Assembly (NCBI RefSeq): GCF_030811095.1
Contig: NZ_JAUSQL010000001.1
Location: 1,426,001-1,490,000 of the forward strand
DNA from: Trueperella abortisuis
GTDB taxonomy: Bacteria; Actinomycetota; Actinomycetes; Actinomycetales; Actinomycetaceae
Length of the DNA: 64,000 nt
Direction: 5' to 3'
Below are positions 56,065 to 64,000 of this stretch, piece by piece. The first letter of the stretch is position 1, and each line of letters opens with the position of its first letter. The notes beneath the pieces are model-generated. The model did no database searches and was not told the origin of the DNA. It saw only the letters and a list, made by a program, of their open reading frames with translations. The position numbers and the translations under genes are program-made.

Positions 56065-56546
56065 TAGGCTCGAAGCCTGGGGAGTGGAGCAACCTTTTCG
56101 CGGCAGGGGTAACAATTTCGCGGCAGCACATTTCAGCAGGAGAGCGTGCGCCAAGATTCCCTCAGTCGCCTGCGGGTCTCCGTGCTTCACTCGAATAGCC
56201 GTCGTTCTCAAGAGCCTCGGCAAGCGTTCTTAAAAGAAGGATTTGGCTTGTTATCAAGCGAAAAGCCCACTCCGTCCATCGCCGTCACGTCCGCCGCTTT
56301 GTATCATCTTCAGCAGCTAGATAACCACGACGAAGACCGAGAGAAGTACCGCAGGCGCGAGTATCTCCGAGGCTGAGGAAGTGGGTTGAACACAAGCTGT
56401 TCGACATGAAACCGCAGGTCAAAGGCCGTTTCAAGGTTTCTGGCGTGCCGCATTGCTCCAAAAATGTTCGCTTGCTCCTAAATCGGGGTTACGCGAAATT
56501 GTTGGGTGTGAGCTGGGCAAATAGATGGCCAGCAGCATATCGCGGA
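56065..56546. other. About 480 bp with only fragmentary coding potential
   Basis: A frame at 56146-56376 ends HLQQLDNHDEDREKYRRREY but its start half looks random. I see no intact gene, promoter or repeat that I can name; probably a junction of several insertions. Confidence 0.35.
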
Positions 56547-57005
56547 TTAGGTCTCGTGGCTGCTCGCTTTGGCGATGTTTCGCGCCCGCAACGGTAGCAC
56601 CACCACAACTGCCATCACGGCACCAACAATCACCCATGTGAGCCAGATTGGCCAACCCCATGCCGTAGATCCAATGAACGCCCAGTTTAGTGCCGTCATC
56701 AATACTGAAAATGCCACCATCGCCCAGCGTGTCGCCCGGTAATACGCTTGCCAGCCTTCCTCGCTTCGCGGCTCGATCATAGTGTTGGTGGAGCCTGGCC
56801 AGCGCGTAATAAGGAGCGCGCCGAGTGCAATTAGAGCAAATAGGGCGATCGCAATCCACATCTCGTTTGGTGAACCGTAGCGGTCTACTTTGCCTGTGAC
56901 GTCGTGATGCATTGGCACTAGGTTCGCTAAGGTTGCGCGCGTCACCATAAAACCTAGGATCGGCGTGAACACAACAAGTGCCGCTGCTCCAGGCGCAGCT
57001 TGCAT
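56547..57005 (-). CDS. DUF1648-like membrane protein, probably 5'-truncated
   Basis: A frame of 152 aa with four spans. LVPMHHDVTGKVDRYGSPNE is the DUF1648 motif and ALFALIALGALLITRW follows; SdpI-like immunity proteins share this layout. The frame begins only 20 bp from the left end of the IS3 element, and the first span seems short, so the insertion probably removed the native start. A product starting at ATG 57005 is possible. Confidence 0.6.
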   Translation of the reverse strand: MQAAPGAAALVVFTPILGFMVTRATLANLVPMHHDVTGKVDRYGSPNEMWIAIALFALIALGALLITRWPGSTNTMIEPRSEEGWQAYYRATRWAMVAFSVLMTALNWAFIGSTAWGWPIWLTWVIVGAVMAVVVVLPLRARNIAKASSHET

Positions 57006-57079
57006 TGCTGGGGTTACCCTGTGTTTGTTGACACTTGATTAGGCTGGATTGTCTGGCTGGGAAGGGTGTTGGAAGACAC

Positions 57080-57400
57080 GTGAGTGAGAAGAAGACGAGG
57101 AAGTCCTATACGCCGGAGTTTGGGTGGGATGCGGCTTCGATTGTGATTGATCAACAGACCACGATTGCGAGCGTGGCTCGTGATCTTGGGGTGGGTGAGG
57201 CCTTGCTTGGCCGGCGGGTCAAGCATGAGCGTGAACGACGCCAAGCACAGGCCACTGGGGGGCCAACTACCGCGCAATTACATGCCCAGATCGCTCGGCT
57301 ACGGGCTGATAATGCCCGGCTGGCGATGGAAAACGAGTTCTTGGAAAAAGCAAGCGCCTTCTTTGCCGCCAAGCAGGCCCCTCGCAGCGCTTTGAGCTAA
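57080..57400 (+). CDS. IS3-family transposase OrfA
   Basis: Protein of 106 aa: a helix-turn-helix (YTPEFGWDAASIVIDQQTTI, ARDLGVGEALLGRRVK) and a leucine-zipper-like tail (QIARLRADNARLAMENEFLE). GTG 57080 is the likely start. Its TAA overlaps the OrfB ATG (TAATG), where IS3 elements normally shift frame to make the OrfAB transposase. Confidence 0.85.
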   Translation: MSEKKTRKSYTPEFGWDAASIVIDQQTTIASVARDLGVGEALLGRRVKHERERRQAQATGGPTTAQLHAQIARLRADNARLAMENEFLEKASAFFAAKQAPRSALS

Positions 57401-58269
57401 TGGAGGCAAAGAAGGCGACCTATCCCATTGCTTTGGTGGCACGCGTGTTAGGGGTGAGCCGTCAGGGCTATTATCAGTGGCGTGCCCGCAGCCGGGCACG
57501 CCACGAGCGTGTGCTTGCTCGGGGCGAGTTTGACCGTGTGGTGGCGTGCGTGTTTGCTGATTATCAGCGCACTCACGGGGCTTAGCGTCTGGTGGCAGCC
57601 CTGGCCCGGGTGGGAGTGATCGCGGATAAGAAAACCATTGCCGCATCATTGAAAAGGCAGGGCTTGGAAGCGGTCTCGACCCGCTCGTTCTACCGCCCCA
57701 CCACCACGGACACTGACGGATGTGACTATGAGGATCACTGTCGGCGCCAATGGGATCAGGGCGCGATTGATCTGGTATGGATCACCGATTTCACGTATTT
57801 GCGTTGCCCGGAAGGCTGGATCTATCTGGTAGCGGTACGCGAGGCGCATTCACGGCGGGTGTTGGGGTATGCGATGGGTCGGCAGCAGACCACTGGCCTG
57901 TTGATCGAGGCTTTGCAGATGGCTATCGATGCGCGTGGTGGGGCGATGCCCGGCCAGGTCGTGTTACATGCTGACCGTGGTTCACAGTTCACCTCACGCC
58001 AGTTAGCCCACTATGCCCGCCAGGCCGGGATCGTGATGCCCATGGGGGATACGGGCGTGTGTTGGGACAACGCGATGGCCGAGTCATTTTGGGCGACGTT
58101 GAAAGTCGAGTACTACTACCGCCACGCCTTCCGTATCCGTGAAGAGGTCTACGAAGGCGTCTGCACATGGATCGAGGGATTCTATAACCACAAACGCATC
58201 CATTCAGCGATCGGATACCAAAGCCCGGTCGAATACGAACTCCACGCCGCAATGAACATAGCAGCGTGA
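57400..58269 (+). pseudogene. IS3-family transposase OrfB with internal stop
   Basis: The DDE catalytic core is complete: Asp in WITDFTYLRC, Asp in LHADRGSQFTS and Glu in WDNAMAESFWATLK. A TAG at 57583-57585 replaces the Arg codon expected in THGARRLV, splitting the frame at residue 61. Without suppression only a short N-terminal piece is made. Confidence 0.88.
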
Positions 58270-58318
58270 ACTACACAACGAAACCGTCAACAGCTAGTGG
58301 GCAAGCCCAGTGCTGCTT

Positions 58319-58665
58319 TCATTGTTTTGTCCTGAAAAATCGCCATTGACTTTTCACACCCCGACAGACGCTGCGATCAAACAGAGCGCCTGTTAACTGC
58401 ATCACGCGAGTTTTTGTCAGTGGGGGTGCGAACGTCTTTTAGAACACTTCGTGCTCCGGGCTTCTCTCGCGGTAGCAATGTCCTACTTTCAAGCCCGTTC
58501 AAAACACGTGCTGCGCCGTCCGCCATTTTACGCGTGAGAGTTGCCGAGGCGCGGCGAATTGGCTTCGCGCAGAAACTGGTGAAACGCCCGTGTAGCACTA
58601 TTTCGCGATCGTCCTATCTCACGGATAAACCCCGCGATTTTGTGTCTTTAAACTCTTTTTCGGAT
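58319..58665. other. Non-coding upstream region of the lipoprotein gene
   Basis: About 350 bp between the IS3 end and the lipoprotein promoter. An open frame runs through on the plus strand but lacks coding character. No RNA gene recognised. Confidence 0.35.
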
Positions 58666-58694
58666 TTGACATTCGGGGGGGGGGAGAACATGGT
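58666..58694 (+). promoter_or_regulatory. Promoter with a ten-G spacer tract
   Basis: TTGACA (58666-58671) and a weak -10 CATGGT (58689-58694) are 17 bp apart, and ten consecutive G (58675-58684) lie between them. Change in the tract length would alter spacing and so expression; this is inference. Confidence 0.5.
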
Positions 58695-58731
58695 GTTACG
58701 TATTTTACCTTCTCACCTAAGGAGATTTTCA

Positions 58732-59214
58732 ATGTGGAAAAAACTTGCAGCTATTGCTGGTGTTGCTGCGCTGTCATTTTCGCTGACGGCTTGCGGCAAC
58801 AATGACGACGCAAAACCCGCTGCAGATCCCGCTACCTCCGCGGCAGAAGTGACGAGCGCGCCCGCGGAAACGACCGAAGCCCCGGCGCCCGCCACTAACG
58901 ACAGCTCCGCTAGCTCGGGCACAGCCCAGGGCGATTGGCACGCATTCATTGACGAGTATGAGAAGTTCGTCGACGATTATCTTGCCTACACGGAAACCGT
59001 TCTTCAGAAGGGTTCCTATCTGGAGGAGGCGCAGAAGCTCAATGACCTTTCCCGCCAGGGAACCGAATTGGCCGCGAAGGCTGAGGAAGTTAAAACCTGG
59101 AATCTTTCCCAAGAGGACACGCTCGAATACACCCGTCGTCTCCAAGACCTGAACGATAAGCTGTTGAAGGCTGCGGAAAACGTTCAGAAGGCAACAGCCA
59201 GCGGGGTTAAGTAA
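58732..59214 (+). CDS. Small lipoprotein of unknown function
   Basis: Protein of 160 aa. The signal peptide WKKLAAIAGVAALSFSLTAC ends in a lipobox (Cys21). A linker rich in Ala, Thr, Pro and Glu (about 25-68) is followed by a helical domain (WHAFIDEYEKFVDDYLAYTE, later LEYTRRLQDLNDKLLKAAEN) that resembles small actinobacterial lipoproteins of the DUF6591 type. AAGGAGA precedes ATG 58732. It should sit on the outer face of the membrane. It is the only intact surface gene in this part of the zone. Confidence 0.82.
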   Translation: MWKKLAAIAGVAALSFSLTACGNNDDAKPAADPATSAAEVTSAPAETTEAPAPATNDSSASSGTAQGDWHAFIDEYEKFVDDYLAYTETVLQKGSYLEEAQKLNDLSRQGTELAAKAEEVKTWNLSQEDTLEYTRRLQDLNDKLLKAAENVQKATASGVK

Positions 59215-59707
59215 ACGCGCTGGAGAAAATGTTTCCTTCCTTTGCCGCCGACGTAGCAGGCCACTTGTGCCGCACGCTACGTCGGCGGCGTTGATTTTGT
59301 AGTCCAGCTGGAGTAGATCATCGCTGCCTGCTGCCAGGCAAAGGCGAAGGCGAACTAGCAGGAAGACTTCACGTGGGTGTAGTGGTCGCTTGCTTCGATT
59401 TTTTAGAAAGCGCCGGTTGATTTCTTTGAATATGCTGCCCTAGCAACGTTATTTATAAGTTCTGGTACAAGGCTGGGTTGCCCGCAAGTGGTTGACATTT
59501 TTCTAAGCGGTTCCGGGCCCGCCCCCCCCCCCCGGAAAGTGGGCATGGGGTCGGGCACCTTGGCACAGGAATCCTCCACCCAACACTATGGGCCACCCCA
59601 ATCGACCAGCTATCGGACGGAAACCAGCGGCGAGCCTAGATCGCGTTAGCCGTGACGCAGAAACCTGGGCTTGCCACTGATAATAGCCCTGACGGCTCAC
59701 CCCTAAC
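59215..59707. other. Non-coding stretch with poly-C REP-like hairpin and IS3 fragment
   Basis: No gene. A C12 run (59522-59533) lies in a degenerate copy of the hairpin seen at 50426 (loop GGAAAGTGGGCAT, right arm GGGGTCGGGC). At 59668-59707, in reverse, 30-odd bases match the IS3 OrfB segment encoding GVSRQGYYQW. Confidence 0.6.
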
Positions 59708-60396
59708 TGTACTTCCCCGTGAGGTTGTGAACGCGTGATGCGGGTGTTTGGCCTCCGATACCGGTATGGGGTCTGTGGTGATCGTACTCGTGGAGCCAGG
59801 CTTGGTAGGCCTGGGCCCGTTCTTCTTTACTGGAATAAGCTTGTGCGTAGGCCCATTCTTGGGCCAGGGTGCGGTTAAAACGCTCGACCTTGCCATTGGT
59901 TTGAGGTCGATAGGGCTTGGTGCGTTTGTGTGTGATGTTTTCCCCGAGTGCCTGGGCGAACATTTTTGACCGGTAACATGCTCCGTTGTCGGTCATTACC
60001 GCGCTGACCTTGATGCCGATGCTTTCGAAGAAGGCCTGCGCCCTGCCCCAAAATGCTGTGGCGCTCTCTTTGCGCTCATCATCAAGGATCTCGCAATAGG
60101 CAACCCTGGAGTAGTCATCGACACCATGATGCAAATAGCGATACCCACGGGCACTGGATGGTCCTGAGCGTGCTTTCTTACCGCGGGCAACACTAGCAGC
60201 CCGGTCTTGGGGTGAGCCTCTGCCATGGGCGCGCCACCCGCCCCCATGAGGGATACGGCCTTGCTTTTTAATATCGACGTGGACCAGTTTGCCGGCAGAT
60301 TTGATCTCGTAACGCTTGGGTTTAGGCTTGCGTACTGGTAGCCCGGTGGCTTGGTCGATATGGGACAGCTTTGGCATGCGGTAGCGGGCAAGGACT

Positions 60397-61843
60397 GAGC
60401 TTGTCAAGTTTGTTGTGTATGAAGGGGTTGTTTTATAGGTAGGGGTTCATGCGGTCGGGGTAGGCCGCGGCTAGTTGGGCCAGGGCCTGTTTCCAGTTCG
60501 CCTTCACCTGCCCTTCGATCAGTCGGCCCGCGCCTTAGGCTCTGCGGCGGCTTTGCCTTTGTCCTTGGCCCACCGGCGGGCCCGGGTATCCTCAATATCG
60601 CAAATAGCTAGCCACAACAGCTTGAGACCCGCCTCATCGGTAGGGAACTGAGAGCGATTCTGCCTCACCTTACGCAGCTGGTAGCTGGGTGACTCGATAG
60701 CGTTAGTCGTGTAGATGACCTTGCGCAGGGCTGGCGGGAACTGCAAGAACGCCGGTGTTGCGCCCCCAGGCGTTACGCCAGGTCGCTACCGCCGAGGGGT
60801 ACTTCTGGCCCAGGTCGGAGGCGGCGAAGGCCTCTAGGGCCTCTTGAGCGACCTGCTCGCTGCTGGCGGTGTAGATCGTCTTCAGCGAGGCCGAGACGGC
60901 CTTGCGATCCTGGTAGGCCACGAAGTACTTCGCGGCCCGGATCAGGTGAACGTGTGCAGGTTTGGACTAGCGAGTTGGGCCAGGTGGCCAAGGTAGCCTC
61001 AGGCAAGCCCACCAGCACCTCACAACACAATCAGCACGTCTTGAATACCCCGGTTGGCTAGTTGGGAGCACACGGAAGCCCAAAACGAGGACCCTTCGTT
61101 GTCCTGGACCCAGATACCCAAGACGTGCTTGATGCCCTCCATGCAGGCCCCTACCCCGAATATGAGCAGCCTTGGAGCCCGCCCGGCCTTGGTCACGGAC
61201 CTTAACCCGGATTGCACCTGGTAGATCACCGGGTAGAACTCTTGTCAGGGCCGCTCCTGCCAGGTGGTGACCGACTCTCGGGGCGTGTCGGTAATATTTT
61301 AGCGATCGTCTCATGGGATAGCTCCGTGCCGATCGTCTTAGCCAGATGATGCTGAATATCGCCTGCGGTCATCGAACCGGCATGAAGGCTGATAATCATT
61401 TGATCCAGCCCACCTAGGCGCCGTGAACCTTTGGGCACCAACCTGGGGGTGAAAGAGAGCCTTCACGGTCCCGGGCAATGGTCAGCTCAATATCGCCAAC
61501 CTCGCTAGCCACGGTCTTGGTATACGACCCGTTACGGGCGTTGATTGGCCGGTCAGATTCGGCCTTAGCCTGCCGATCGCGGGGCTCATATCCCAGGTGT
61601 GAGGTCATCTCGGCCTGCAAGCCGCGCTCCAGGGCTTCCTTGATCAGTGCGGGGATCATTCCCCCATCCCCGGTCAGCTCGATCTGGCCAGAATCAATGC
61701 GGGCAAATAGATCGTCTAAAGCACCGTTAGCCTTCAGCTGCCCAACAACATCGGCGCCAGCCGGGCGGGTCTTCTCATCACGTGTCATGGTCATAATCGA
61801 ATCCTTTCATCAGATCCTCATACACAAACCATTTGACACCCTC
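60397..61843 (-). mobile_element. IS256-family insertion sequence with exact target duplication
   Basis: A 1447-bp element. Left end GAGCTTGTCAAGTTTG and inverted right end GAGGGTGTCAAATGG form imperfect terminal repeats that continue through TTTGTGTATGA. The 8-bp CAAGGACT is duplicated at 60389-60396 and 61844-61851. Confidence 0.92.
60433..61794 (-). pseudogene. IS256-family (mutator-type) transposase, frameshifted
   Basis: MTRDEKTRPAGADVVGQLKA opens at 61794; SHLGYEPRDRQAKAESDRPI follows, then shifts near 61430, 61290, 61020, 60960 and 60760 move between frames through LVPKGSRRLGGLDQMIISLH, CSQLANRGIQDVLIVL and AYQDRKAVSASLKTIYTASS to the C-terminal NAIESPSYQLRKVRQNRSQF. The usual DDE residues are spread over broken frames, so the copy is inactive. 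Confidence 0.88.
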
Positions 61844-62309
61844 CAAGGACTCGTTCAACCGTCGAGCGAGCCATATGCAAGTGGTAGGCGATCCTGCGGG
61901 CCCCATCGGCGATTAAATCGTAAAGCGATAATGCGTCATTCTCGTTTCCGCGCCAACCGGGTAGGTGATGTGTGTGGCCTGGAGCTGCGGTCAGTGAGAG
62001 CCTGGCCGGCGCGATACCGGTCCGCCCAGCGTTTAGCTGTCGCGGCCGAACACTGAAAACACTCTGCGACACGCCGTAGCGGCCATCCTTCCTCAACGAC
62101 AAGCACAGCCAGACGACGACGCCCTTCCGGGGTCAAGGGTGCGTTAGGATGAGTCATGAAGGCCTCCTGGTCAGTATTGGATATTTCTCTATAACCCATA
62201 TCCTGCCCGGAGGCCTTCACCTACCTCAACCGTTCACAACCTCCACGGGAAGTACAACTAGGGCGTGCTTGACCAGGGATGTGAACACGAGATTTCAAAG
62301 GAGAAATGC

Positions 62310-63233
62310 ATGACCGAAGCCCCTTTCGACCGCGACCGAATCCTCAATAGCGCAGCGCGCTACCTGATTGATGCCCTGAGCGAGCAAGAGATCGCCGCTG
62401 TCCCGGTTCTTACTGAGTATGGAAAGGCTCTCCAGCTAAATGGCGAAGGCATGTTGAGCCTCGAGAATCTCGTTGACCAAATGGTTGAGCTCCCTGTCGA
62501 ACAGTGGGAGGAGCACCTGCAACGTTGGGCACAATTTGCAGCTGACGCGGCTCACCCTGACGACATCTCCCAGCTAGATGTGGATTCCATCGCCTCAATG
62601 ATTCGCAGTCGTGTAATCGCTGAAGACGCATCCGAGAAGAAAACCTACGCGCGACCTGTTGCAGAAGGTCTCGTTGAAATCCTATGTCTCGACTACCCCA
62701 ACCGCGTCTTGACGCTGGATGATGATTCTGTTGGGCAGCTTGGGCTGCCGATTGATGAGTTGTACGTGCTTGGCCGGGCTAACACTCAGGCCGAACCTAT
62801 CGATGAGCGATTCGAGGAAGACGGCATCCAATTCGTCTCGGGTGACTCCATGTTCATTGCATCCAAGATCACCAATATTCCTGCGCTCCTTGACCAGCTC
62901 GGAATCGACGCCCCCGATGGTCTTTTGTTCAGTATCCCTAACCGGTCACTATTGATTTACAAGGTGCCCACCGATTTCGCTGACCTCGTTGGTATCGCAA
63001 ACATGGCCAACGTGTTTACCCCTGAAGCAGGATTTGATAATCCGGGCGGACTCATTAGCGCTGCGGTCTATTACTGGTCGCCAAATGGATCCATTGAATC
63101 TATGACAGGTGATTTCGATGAAACTATGCAGGCAGCAGCAGCTGCAGGCGCGCCCGTTGACGAAATGACACCCCAGACCACAACTGTTATTCGGCCAAGC
63201 AAAGAGTTCACCGACAGATTCATGAAGCATTGA
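62310..63233 (+). CDS. Hypothetical protein, intact
   Basis: Acidic soluble protein of 307 aa (TEAPFDRDRILNSAARYLID to FTDRFMKH). AAAGGAGAAA precedes ATG 62310. I see a helical N-terminal half (about 1-120) and a mixed C-terminal half with SGDSMFIASKITNIPALLDQ and PDGLLFSIPNRSLLIYKVPT, which loosely recalls DUF1444-type proteins; this is only a resemblance. GC is lower than the chromosome. It lies between IS481 and phage genes on the opposite strand, so it is probably an element cargo gene. Confidence 0.6.
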   Translation: MTEAPFDRDRILNSAARYLIDALSEQEIAAVPVLTEYGKALQLNGEGMLSLENLVDQMVELPVEQWEEHLQRWAQFAADAAHPDDISQLDVDSIASMIRSRVIAEDASEKKTYARPVAEGLVEILCLDYPNRVLTLDDDSVGQLGLPIDELYVLGRANTQAEPIDERFEEDGIQFVSGDSMFIASKITNIPALLDQLGIDAPDGLLFSIPNRSLLIYKVPTDFADLVGIANMANVFTPEAGFDNPGGLISAAVYYWSPNGSIESMTGDFDETMQAAAAAGAPVDEMTPQTTTVIRPSKEFTDRFMKH

Positions 63234-63239
63234 CACCTG

Positions 63240-63584
63240 CTACGCATACGATGACCAGGCGCACACGTCAACGCCGTAATGATGAAAACCGGTGTCCGGT
63301 TCGAAACCGACATACCTGCGCGCCGTGATAGCCAACCCGGCTTCGAGTAGCGCGGCGGTGAGTCGGTCACGTTCGGCGAGGTAGTTGCCTTTGGTGAATA
63401 GGTTGAGGCGGACTTCCTCGACTTCGACGCCGGGGGTATTGTCGGCGAACACGTCAAACAGGTCAGCCAAAGGCGTGGCAACCAAGTACGTGTCCGGCAC
63501 GGGTGTGGCCGTATAGAGACCGACCGCGATCGGCGAGCCAAGTCGATCAGCGACGGCGGTAATGCGTTCCAGGAGTGCGGTCAT
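63240..63584 (-). CDS. Phage structural protein (head-tail or tail component)
   Basis: Protein of 114 aa. PVPDTYLVATPLADLFDVFA, VEEVRLNLFTKGNYLAERD and RRYVGFEPDTGFHHYGVDV are typical of a small protein encoded between the HK97 gp10-like gene and the major tail gene in siphophages. Its ATG overlaps the stop of that upstream gene. It is likely part of the virion neck or tail, by position and similarity recalled from phage genomes. Confidence 0.7.
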   Translation of the reverse strand: MTALLERITAVADRLGSPIAVGLYTATPVPDTYLVATPLADLFDVFADNTPGVEVEEVRLNLFTKGNYLAERDRLTAALLEAGLAITARRYVGFEPDTGFHHYGVDVCAWSSYA

Positions 63585-63998
63585 GGTGCTACCTGATTCA
63601 TTCGCGCAGTCAGTGTTTGTTTCATTGCCTCTGTTGCGGGTCGGCGGGTTTGGGAGCGTGTGGGTGCAAGGAACGGCCTGGCGGGCTGGTTGGAGCGGCC
63701 CTGTTCGAGAACGTTGGCGATCAGGGCGTTCGACCGTCCGTCCCGGCGGTTTTCAGCGAACCCGATCTTCAGGTTGTGCTCACCTTTCGAGTTCACCCGC
63801 ACAGCCGTCGTGCCGAGCGCGCCGAGGAGTTGCCCGGTGGAACGCGATGGGGTTGCTCCTTGGCCGATCGCGGCGGTGAGATTGGCCCGCAGGCGGGGCT
63901 CAACCACGCCAGCACCAACGTTGAGTACCTCGTCGGCGGCTGCGTCGAGCAGCGCGGACGCGGCCTGCAAAGCGTCGATGAAGTTGTTGGGGAGTTGA
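63581..63998 (-). CDS. HK97 gp10-like phage protein, 5' end outside the window
   Basis: The reverse frame is open to the window edge. NLKIGFAENRRDGRSNALIA, the conserved SNQPARPFLAPTRSQ near the C-terminus and ATEAMKQTLTARMNQ match the HK97-gp10 family of phage head-tail/tail-completion proteins. Its stop overlaps the next gene by four bases. More phage structural genes are expected beyond the edge. Confidence 0.8.
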   Translation of the reverse strand, partial: QLPNNFIDALQAASALLDAAADEVLNVGAGVVEPRLRANLTAAIGQGATPSRSTGQLLGALGTTAVRVNSKGEHNLKIGFAENRRDGRSNALIANVLEQGRSNQPARPFLAPTRSQTRRPATEAMKQTLTARMNQVAP

Positions 63999-64000
63999 AT

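Larger units (their letters stand above)
57028..58290 (+). mobile_element. IS3-family insertion sequence, nearly complete
   Basis: Two overlapping frames, OrfA (57080-57400) and OrfB (57400-58269), lie between ends that share TGTTGAC (57028 on the left; inverted near 58290 on the right). The exact ends and target duplication could not be fixed. OrfB carries an internal stop, so this copy alone is probably inactive. Confidence 0.8.
59703..62157 (-). pseudogene. IS481-family transposase split by IS256
   Basis: The N-terminal part (61852-62157; THPNAPLTPEGRRRLAVLVV, helix-turn-helix RRVAECFQCSAATAKRW) and the C-terminal part (59703-60388; VDIKKQGRIP, HHGVDDYSRVAY, MTDNGACYRS, PQTNGKVERFNRTL) belong to one protein interrupted by the IS256 insertion. 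In addition, a TGA follows ARKRE near 61937 and one base is missing near 61898. The stop codon falls in the flanking IS3 sequence. Confidence 0.85.
59708..62256 (-). mobile_element. IS481-family element carrying a nested IS256
   Basis: Terminal repeats starting TGTACTTCCC at 59708 and, inverted, ending GGGAAGTACA at 62256, with further similarity through GGTTGTGAACG. Without the IS256 and its duplication the element is 1094 bp, a normal size for IS481. Its left end interrupts an IS3 OrfB fragment. Confidence 0.85.

Noticed and set aside
58414..58731. N-terminal extension of the lipoprotein to 266 aa
   Set aside because: The extension lacks coding character and would bury the signal peptide and the ribosome-binding site at 58719-58725.

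Overview
The window is high-GC DNA with actinobacterial gene content and most resembles an Actinomycetaceae genome of the Trueperella/Arcanobacterium type. That placement is inferred from the surface-anchored-repeat ABC cluster, the VKOR protein, the pdxS/pdxR pair and the trp leader, not from a marker-gene comparison. No rRNA, tRNA or CRISPR array was seen.

Region 1 (1-45606) is mostly an ordinary chromosome. It starts with the 5' part of leuS and a HIT protein, then a secreted FG-GAP/AIG2-like protein broken at a poly-G tract. VKOR and HAD genes, an AI-2E exporter, deoD with a DtxR-type regulator, and tdk follow. At 8.7-16.0 kb lies a five-gene 'anchored repeat' ABC transporter cluster: two wall/membrane-anchored repeat proteins, a ZnuA-like lipoprotein carrying the same repeat inside it, an ATPase and a permease. 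A Zur-like palindrome precedes it, suggesting surface capture of zinc or manganese. After this come a sugar kinase, a YczE-like protein, an amino-acid permease, class I fumarase, metNIQ, a CycA-like permease, trpEG behind a classic attenuator (three Trp codons and alternative stems), azlCD, a TrhP-type U32 protein, divergent pdxS/pdxR, a thiamine-binding protein and a GIY-YIG protein. A complete type I Wadjet system (jetABCD, 36.3-43.2 kb) follows, then two oxidoreductase-type genes.

Region 2 (45.6-64.0 kb) is a plastic, partly AT-richer zone. It holds gene fossils: phage family-A DNA polymerase, serine recombinase, an AzlC C-terminus, a methyltransferase and a truncated hydrolase. It also holds several toxin-antitoxin modules (yefM-yoeB, relE/phd, relE-like, and an orphan relE copy), a nitrilase-like gene, a damaged IS3 element, and a nested insertion: IS256 inside IS481 inside an IS3 fragment, with an exact 8-bp IS256 target duplication. 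An AlbA/Schlafen-type ATP-binding regulator stands out because the same 7-bp motif is arrayed in its promoter and again inside its own 3' coding region. A lipoprotein gene has ten G residues between its -35 and -10 boxes. The right edge enters phage head-tail genes, so the zone is probably a decayed prophage or integrative element bombarded by insertion sequences.

Two homopolymer tracts sit where slippage would switch a surface protein (G7 at 1560, coding; G10 at 58675, promoter spacer), which suggests phase variation of the envelope. The most unusual candidates for follow-up are the AlbA-type regulator with its two mirrored arrays, these tracts, and the zinc-relay-like anchored-repeat cluster.
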